Source: Ochotona curzoniae (lineage: Eukaryota > Chordata > Mammalia > Lagomorpha > Ochotonidae). Taken from it: a stretch of 64,000 nucleotides of DNA. This document shows, piece by piece, positions 53,501 through 62,500 of the stretch. Where the stretch lies: positions 27,749,001-27,813,000 of the forward strand of contig NW_024467119.1 in NCBI RefSeq assembly GCF_017591425.1. The letters run 5' to 3'. Numbering within the stretch: the first letter of the stretch is position 1; each line of letters starts with the position of its first letter. The translations under genes were made by a program, and so were the position numbers. Below the pieces are notes generated by a model. It made no database searches, was not told the DNA's origin, and saw only the letters and a program-made list of their open reading frames with translations.

Positions 53501-56500
53501 TGCTCTCCCTCCCCATTTCCGAGTAGCATAGGGCCTTATTAGTATATTAGGTTTTACAATTCTTTGATGTAGATGATAAGCAATCTTTTCCTCTGACACA
53601 AAGGCCCAATTGAGGGGTGATCTTTCCTTCCACACAGGGGCAGAAAGAGGAAGGTGAATTCCCGACAAGGCAAGGTTGGTTAGCCAAGGAGAATTTGCAC
53701 AGAGCAGACCAATAGCCCACTACCAGGGCAAATCGGAGCCCACTTATCAGGCTAAATAAGGAACCCACTAAACAGGATGAATCGAGGCCCACAATCCAGG
53801 GTGAGGGGCCTCACCCAAGCCTACCTGATGTCTTCAAGTCCCTATTCAAGTGCCAGGTCTCGAGGGTTTCCCTGCCAGCAGGCCCCTGAAATCACTGAGG
53901 AGAAAAGGCAAAGGTGACAATCCTCCCACCCAACAACAGCACTGTAATTCTCTAGAAGGCAGGTCTATCCCTTTAGACCCTCCAGTTATGTCGCAGGTCA
54001 CATTCATCACATGTGGTTGGCAGGTGGACTGTGGGTCATGCCCGCCAGGTAAGCAGGCAGAGATCCAGGGGTGGTCGCCCATACCCCAATAGCCTCATGG
54101 AAGACCCCAAGAAAGTTTCTGGTTCATGAGTTTAAGGAGCCCAACCCTGACTAGTTGCATCCATTTATGGGAATGAATCAGTGATCTAAAAAATCTCTCT
54201 CTGTAACTCTGCCTTTCAAATAAATTAATCAATCCCAAAATAAAGAAGCAACTGAAGGAAATGGAAAGGGGAAGGGAAGTGAAGGGAAAGGAAAGGAAAA
54301 GAAAGGACAGAGATATATGGTCTCAGTTTCAGTCTCCATTTTTTTTTTTTATCAAGAGCCGCCTCTCAGTGCCTCCATTCAATTAACAACATATTACAGA
54401 TCTGTGTGATAGAATTTTTCATAAGTACATAAATCCAAACTTCAGTGATTCTTCTACATTGTAATTCTACAGATGCAGATTTAAATTGTGTTTGTTCAAA
54501 AGTAATGGTTCATTAGTATGTTTTGGCTGATTAACCATTCACCATCTATTTCATTGTAACTTTACTATTTGCTACTAACCATCATCGCTTACTCATTTAA
54601 CCAAGAAGGTAGTTCTTTCAAATGCTGAAATCACACTGTGGCAGTGTCAGAGTTCCAGCAATGCCATTTGAGGGGGTAGCAGATGTGCATCTCTGGCACT
54701 TAACACGACAGGCTGATCGGAGGCTCAAGCACTATGTTTTTCTAATCCCTATCTGAATTAGCCAGGCATATGATCTGTGCTTGTTACTGTAACTCTGACC
54801 TCCCCACCCCCTTTCTCATTTGTACACTGGTACTTGTCACATTTCTCCCCAAGTGTTTTTTGAAGATTAATGATATTAATGGGCTTTATCTGCCAGGCAG
54901 TTAGCTAAGGGTGTTACACATATTTTCTGTGAGGTGTTGTTATTTTTCATTTTCCCATAAGCATGAACTGCACAGAAATGTGAAGTCACTTCTGGAATAA
55001 AACACTTTTTAATTTCAAAGTCAAAGTTTGAATGCAAGCATTCTTACTCTAGCCCTTATATTTTGTAATTCTGGTTAATTTACAAAATTTTTTTTCATGT
55101 TATAACATCTTGTGTTACTAGGAGTTAGTAAAATGTGGAAACCTTGTCATTATCAAATGGTTAAGATGAAAACTTATTAGTTTTAGAATGTACTATGTTT
55201 TATTTTGTTTATACATATATTTTGCATATTTCCTATTTGCAATAATAAAATAAGCCATTGTGTGCAATGAAATCATAACTTCTGCAGCAGCATATTTCAA
55301 AAAAGTACTTCTATATACTATTATATAGCCTTTCACTCTTCAAATATCTTTGGAAATATGTGAGCTATTTTCAAATATAATGATCAGGAAATTGTGGTAG
55401 AATATCTATCCATCATTTTATCATTATTGAAACAGAGAGCATGAACACCTTTTGTACTCTTAAATAGAGTTTAAATTGCCATTCAGGGCAATATAATATA
55501 CTAGGTATATAAAAAGGGGAAATCTTGCTTTTGCCACTACATAAACAGTATAGTCTTAGGCAAATTATTTCATCATATTTATCTCAATTCCTTACTTACT
55601 AAAAGAAGATAATGACAGTAACTAACATGGGATTCTTGAGAGAATTAAATGAGCTAATGCATAGAAATATGTGGTGTCTAGTATGTCAATAAAAATCCAG
55701 TAACCATTAGGTCATTTAAAAACAAATTGCTAACTTTAAAAACAAAGTTCAGGGACTGGCACAGTGGCCTACCGGCTGAAGTCCTCACCATGTGCTCACC
55801 AGGATCCCACATGGGTGCCAGTTTGTGTCCCTGCTGCCCCACTTCTCATCCAGCTCCCTGCCTGTGACCTGGGAAAGCAGTGGCGGACGGCCCAAGTTGC
55901 CCTTGGAACCCTGCACTCGTGTGGGAGCCCTGGGGGAAGTTCCTGGTTCCTGGCTTCAGATCAGCTCAGCTCCAGCCATTTTGGCCACACTGGGGAGTTA
56001 ATCAGCAGACAGAAGATCTTCCTCTCTGTAAATCTGACTTTTCAATACAAATAAATAAATCTTTTAAAATATATAGTAAAAAATAAACTAAGTTCAAAGG
56101 GAAATACTTCAGAAATAGCTGATAGTTTATGTGGGTTGGAAAGACCTTACGTCCGCGGTGCCCTGGCCATGTCTTTGATGCCTCTGAGAATAAGTGAACA
56201 AGCATCCACAAACATAATCACAAATTCTCATGAGTGTGTAAACTCATTGAATTAATTATCAATTAAAGATAGGGAAAAACTTTCCAACCAGAATTTGGAG
56301 ATCACCTTATCCAAAGAAATGTGTGCTAATGTTTTCTGAAGTTACAATCTGCTACTTTTAATATGGCATTTTAAAATTAACAAAATATTGATGTATTGTA
56401 TAGAACTGCCTATTGAATATGTGACATAAGCATTCATGTAACAAATAAATTCAGAGTGGCGTTTCCTTTTGCTATTTATGCATGGTGGTTTTAATTTTTT

Positions 56501-59500
56501 TTTTTATTTGCTGTGCTTTTTTTTCTCTGGTAGGCTCTCCTGTCAGTCCTTAGAGAAAGCCATCGTTCAAGGACCGTTTTCAGGAAAGTTGGAGGATTTG
56601 TGTACATTACATCCTTGCTGGTTGCTATGGAAAGATCTTTGAGCTGTCCACCCAAGAATGGCTGGGAGAAAGTGAACCAGAATCAAGTGTTTGAACTTCT
56701 TCACACCGTGTTCTGCACCCTGACTGCAGCAATGCGCTACGAGCCAGCCAACTCACATTTCTTCAAAACAGAGATTCAATATGAGAAGTTGGCAGATGCT
56801 GTTCGCTTTCTTGGCTGCTTCTCAGACCTAAGAAAAATAAGCACCATGAATGTCTTCCCCTCAAACACACAGCCATTTCAAAGACTGTTAGAGGAAGAGG
56901 TGATGTGTATGGACTCGGTGTCACCCACTTTAAGGCACTGCAGTAAACTGTTTATCTATCTCTACAAAGTAGCCACAGATTCCTTTGACAGGTATGGCTC
57001 TGTTCTGTCCTCTGAATTGCAGGGTGCTCTCAGCGTGAGTTCCACATTACGTTGAGTGATAAGTTACCCCAAAGGAAAATGGAAACAAGCGAACCTGAAC
57101 CTTCTATCCTACTTGCTTTATTTGTATCCATTGCTGCTGCTTTGGTGTTGACTTTCAACATGGAAACCTTTATATTGTTTGTAAACTTAGGCTGAGCTAC
57201 CCCTCATTACACTTAATAATGGAATAGTTTCTATGAATTTGCCTTTTATGATGGTGTTTACTATCATTCTGGGGTGTTTTGTTTGTTTGTTTTTGTTTTT
57301 TGTTTTTTTGCTCCTTACCCTCAAAACATTAGGTGTATCCAGATTACTGGTACTAGTTATCATCTGAAGACCATGGTAATGAAACTACATATTTTCAGGA
57401 AGACATGTCCTGTCATGCTTACCAGTTTATAATTTTCCATAAACGTTATAGCTCTCTAAGTGGCATATTGCTGTATTAGTCCATCAAGTTCATGAATCTC
57501 GTAAAAGTCATTCCTCCAATAAAGAGGTTTTCATTGAAAGCTTGCTACACACAAAGGCATTGTGGGAGAAGATGCAGATCTAGCCCTGCCCATGGTTGAC
57601 TAGGTCCTGGTCATGCTTTAACTAAAAGATGGGCACATGAATAAATAATTACAATGTATGGAGACAGACTCTGTAGGGCAAATTACAGGGTCCCCAAGGA
57701 CATCGTCAGAATGCCACTTTGGGTTTCAGCTGTCTCTTGGACTATAAAGAAATTGTAATCATGCTGTTACTTTATCCAGCCCAAGCATTATCTCCATTAC
57801 TATAGTTTTATTTCCTTAATAAATGAATTTTTTGCGTATTACCTTCATTAGTATGCATAGGCCTGCTAACTGTGCGATAGAGCTTCAAATAGGTTTTGTG
57901 TCCTTGACTTTGGAATATCTACTGAGAATCAGATGTTCCTTCTTTCTTAAAAAGATCTTAATCTGAAATGTTTGGATTTGAAAATCCAGGTATTGTAAGA
58001 AAAACTGTTTCCGATTTTCAAAATGAAATTTTCAAAGGTATCTCAAAAAGCCTGTGGGAAAATGGAATTAAAATGTAAATTTATTTTGGTAAAAAATGTT
58101 TTGAAATCCTTGCATTTTTTAGATGTGCATCTTACTGACTTTTTAAATACCTCTTATACATGCATTCCAAAATTTGAGACACCAAAATAAACTTACCTTT
58201 TAATTAAATTCTCCAAGAGCTTTTTTTCACGTACTTTTATATTATCTAGGTAACGTGGATTATTATCGTTCTTTAGGAATTAATTTGTGTAATTTGTTCT
58301 CTTATATTTCAATTCAACCTCTTTTCCCCTGTTTTCTACCCATCTTAGTATGGCCCGTTTTTAGTATGCTTTGTCAAAAACAGGGCTTCCAGCACCCTAA
58401 GAGACGTGTTAAATGTTAGCGTCAGTAGAATAAGCCCCGGCCTTAAGCATGCTTTTCTGTCTCATTCAGTGCATGTGTTGCAGTCTTGTTCCCTGTTCCT
58501 GCTGGATATGAAGGATGTTTCTGACAAAATTTTGACTGGCATTTCTTGTGAAACTAACCGGCCGCCGACTTGGTGTTCTCTTCTTCTAACCTCTCTAAAC
58601 CACCCTGTCTGTTTTGTTGTCTGTAGTCGTGCAGAACAGATCCCTCCCTGCCTGACAAGTGAGTCCTCTCTCCCCTCTCCTTGGGGTACACCAGCTTTGT
58701 CCAGGAAAAGGTACTGAGCTTATAAGACAAGTCGATATTTATATGTATGGGGTTTTTTTCCCTTTGTATACTTATATGTTAATGTGGTGGTTATGTTTCA
58801 TAACTTCACTTTTTGGGGGCTTTTTTATTTCAAGGTTTTGAAATTCTCGATTTCCGTTGTGCGTATTCAGAGTTAAATATGTTTATGTTATGAAAAATTT
58901 CTGGGATTTTGTCATCTGTAATTGGGTAATATGAATATGTCCCTAATTGTTTAGAATATGTCCCTAAAGCAGACATATCCTTTACTTAAAAAAAAAAAAG
59001 TTAGAATGGAGGACTTGGTTCCTCTTGAAGCAGAGTACGTTTTTTTCTTCTTACTTTAGTGTTGTATAATCCTTCTTTGACTTTTTACAATTATTCCAAA
59101 GTGAATCTCCTATTCACAGAACAGGAAGTACCTGGTGAGATTCTGCCAGTGGAAATGCTGCATGTTTACCATGACTTGTTAAGGCTAACTTTGAAAAAGT
59201 GAATGAAACCCTACTCCAGTTCTTAACTTTCATCCTTTCTGTATAAATGTCTAACTTAACCTTAGACTACCTCTTGTCAGTAATTTATGAATTTACAAAA
59301 AGCTCCAGTTGGTTGACAGAAGTACAGTTAAGTTACATGTAAGTTTCTGTCTAAAGCCTGTGTTTACAATGATCCCAGCATGAGGGGTAGGCACCAAATA
59401 CTCTTTCTTCTTCTCCCCACCTTTCCTTTTTAGCTTTTAAAAAAATAAGCCCTGAGATTCTGCTATATTATTAAGTTTATTACTTTTGTTTAGATTTGAA

Positions 59501-62500
59501 TATTGAATGTAGTAGGAGTCAGTGCATCAAAAATATTGCAAAGTCCATATTCTGGGATCAACATTGTGGCTTAGTGAATGAAGCTGCAACCTGTGGTGCC
59601 AGCAACCCATATGAACATGGCTGCTCCACTTCCAGTCCAGTGCTCTAATCACAAAAGCAGTGGAGAATGGCCCCTGCCATCCGCATGGGAAACCCAGGTG
59701 AAGCTTCTGACTCCTGGCTTCCTCCTGACCCAACCCTGGCCACTGTGGCCATTTGAGGAGTGAACCAGCAAATAAATGATCTCTCTCTTTCTCTCTCACT
59801 TACTCTTTCCTCCCTCTCCCCTCTCTTGTGTAATTTTGACATTCAAATAAACAAATCTTTAAAAATATGTATATGTACATTAGGAATATAGTTTAGATTA
59901 GTCTTAGTGAATTTGGCATTATTCAGCATATTTGTGCTTAAAAACTATTTCTTTTTATCTTTCTAAACATTGTTCTTAATTCATGAAATTCCAAACTGGG
60001 TACATTTGAACTGCCATATTATATCTTTCTGTTTGAAGATAATATGTGAAAAGGGTGCTGAGTTAGAGAAGTCATATTAACTCCTAAATAGATTAAATCC
60101 CAAACAATTGTAGTTCTAAAATATAACAGTCATCCTATGAATAGTAATTTTTAGATCTAAATATTGCTGGTTAAAAACATGTAGTCCTTGTAAGTAACTC
60201 AAAACTGCAAAACAGAAATTTACATGTGAAAGCAATACATCTTTTTAAAAACCCAGCAGATCTTACTAGTTATTTAAATGTTAATTTTGCAAAGATAAAT
60301 AGCATTTTCTTCCTTTGCGTAAAGAGATATTTATGACCTTAAATTAAAAGAAAGGAAAAAAAGGGGGGGGGGTTTGTTTGTTTTAGTGCAGCCATATGTA
60401 GGGATGCCAAGTCTTTGACTGAAAGAAAAATTTTTGGAGAATCAGCACAGCTGGTTGAGCGAGTTCTAATGCATGTGAGCTTTCTGTCATTCTTACACCA
60501 AACATTATCTCAAGGACAGAAAGTTCATGTCAATAGTAAAACTACTGTGGATGGTTTCAGGCTTCCAGCTATTCAATTTACATACATTTTCCTCAGTAAT
60601 AAGAATGGTAAACCAGCAAAGAATACAATGCTTTTACTCCACAGATTCAAATATATAACCTTTGAAACAGATTTTCATTGTGCTATTTCTGGAATTATAT
60701 CAGTTTATGGGTATCTTCTTCTTGTGGCAAAACATGCTGGTTTGGTTGGCAAAAACCAAAACCAATGTTATACTATTTTCCATGGCTTGTGGAGCATTGA
60801 AATACCAAGAAAGTCTTGAGTGTGTGATATTTGTCTAACTTGTAAAATCCTAGAGATTGTCTGGCTATTTTAAGAACTGATGGGAAACGAAATAGCCAGC
60901 ATCATATTTGAAAATGTGTAACTTAATAACCTTTTAGCTTTTAATTATTCAGAAGGAATGATAGAATTCAAGCTGAACAATGTTCAAGCACAGAGGAGGT
61001 GAAAACAAAAAAACATAACCAAAGTTCTGTAGGCTGTATCTACTGTGGAGAAACAGGTGGCACATGCTAATTGTCTATCTCAGTGCCTGTGTATACACAC
61101 TTGATGATAATTAATGCAAAACAAATTCAGAATTTAAATATATGACTCAATACTCCCCAAAGATGCAATTGTCTCACAAATATGTATATGAGAATTTAGG
61201 ATGAAATGTTGAATAATGATTTCCGTAACTTTTAGAAGTGATTACAGAGTGAAAATTTAATAAAGGTTGAAGTATCACTTTATCCTCTTTGCAGTGGTTA
61301 AGTCTTGCTTGGGAATTAATCACTTAATAAGCTTATTATAATCTTTGAATTTAAAAAGTATAAATAACAATGAAAGCGCCAAAAAGACTTAGTAAGAATG
61401 TCATTACATCCTATTAGACTTAGTCTTAGTTAACAAATGCCATGTTTTAGATTTCATCATTTTGAAAATATTCTTCTGTTTCACATACAATGACTTAATT
61501 CTTTTATCAGCATATTGTTTGTGAGAAATTTAGAAGCTTTTTCTTCTAGTAATTATGTGGTAGTCAAGATCTGTTTCAAAGGCAGAAAAGTTTTACTTTA
61601 ATTCACAATTGAAATTCAAACCTGGATAAAATTTATCAATTCAGAAATAATTTTGGAAAGCCTGAAATTAAAATATACAATTAGAATGTGTTCATTTCTA
61701 AACAGAGTTGCAAACATGTGTACTGGAAATACTTTTTATGAAATTTATTAATTCTGTGTTAAGAAATTCTTGATACACTGAAAAAGACTTGAGCATTTTT
61801 TTCTAGATGCTTAAGGTATTTTAAAGAATAAAGGAGGCAACATATGAGTAGGATTCATTGGTATTAAGCATTTCTGAATGTCTTACTAATTTTAAAAATC
61901 AGATATTTCTGAGTAAGAATAAATGGCATTGAGAACATGGTTGTGGAGGATATACTAACTTATGGAAACAAACTAGGAGGACTCATGCACTTTATTCTGA
62001 GCAAAGCCAAATGCTTTCCCAGAATCTCTGCTAAACAGAGAATGGCACTTTTTTTGAAGACATGGCAGTGCCAATTCTTGGCTGCTACAGCACTGACATA
62101 AATTGTCTGTCTTCCCAAGCTGCTTCTGTGCCGGAGCCGAAACTGCACTGCTCTGGGGGACAGAACTCAGCAATACACAAATTATACCGAGACCGACTCA
62201 CTGAAACAAAGAACTACGGAGCCCCAAGCATCTGTTCTTACTGCCAAGATGCAAAATGTGCAAAATTCATGAATTATAGATGAATTCTATGAAATAAACC
62301 ATGGAGATCATTCATTGATGAGATGACGTGTGCACATGTCTCAGCCTTCTGGCTCACACAAACTTACTTCATAGAATGTGCCTTCTACGTTCCTAACAAT
62401 TGTGATGAATATTTTCAGTGGTATTGCATGTAGTGTTGTGTGAAGAAAGGGAAGGCAGCTGCCATGATGCTTATTATATTTATTCTTGGTGGCCGCACCT

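Larger units (their letters stand above)
49576..56533 (+). other. WDFY3 intron J-K, 7.0 kb
   Basis: Holds a tiny retro-insertion (49765-49845), the youngest SINE of the window (51128-51462), a T-tract followed by an unidentified G+C-richer segment (51589-52090), a lagomorph L1 block (52100-54090), SINE pieces and MIR/L2 relics. 49860-51110, 54240-54880, 55050-55515 and 56100-56530 show nothing recognised. Confidence 0.85.

Noticed and set aside
53429..54092. Moderate open frames of 78-81 codons on both strands
   Set aside because: Within the L1-like block, with no resemblance to ORF1 or ORF2 proteins; composition effect.
58406..58626. Frame open upstream of exon L as an extended coding exon
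   Set aside because: A good acceptor at 58626 and the known protein junction (TDSFD-S-RAEQ) place the exon start at 58627; the upstream frame lacks similarity to the protein.
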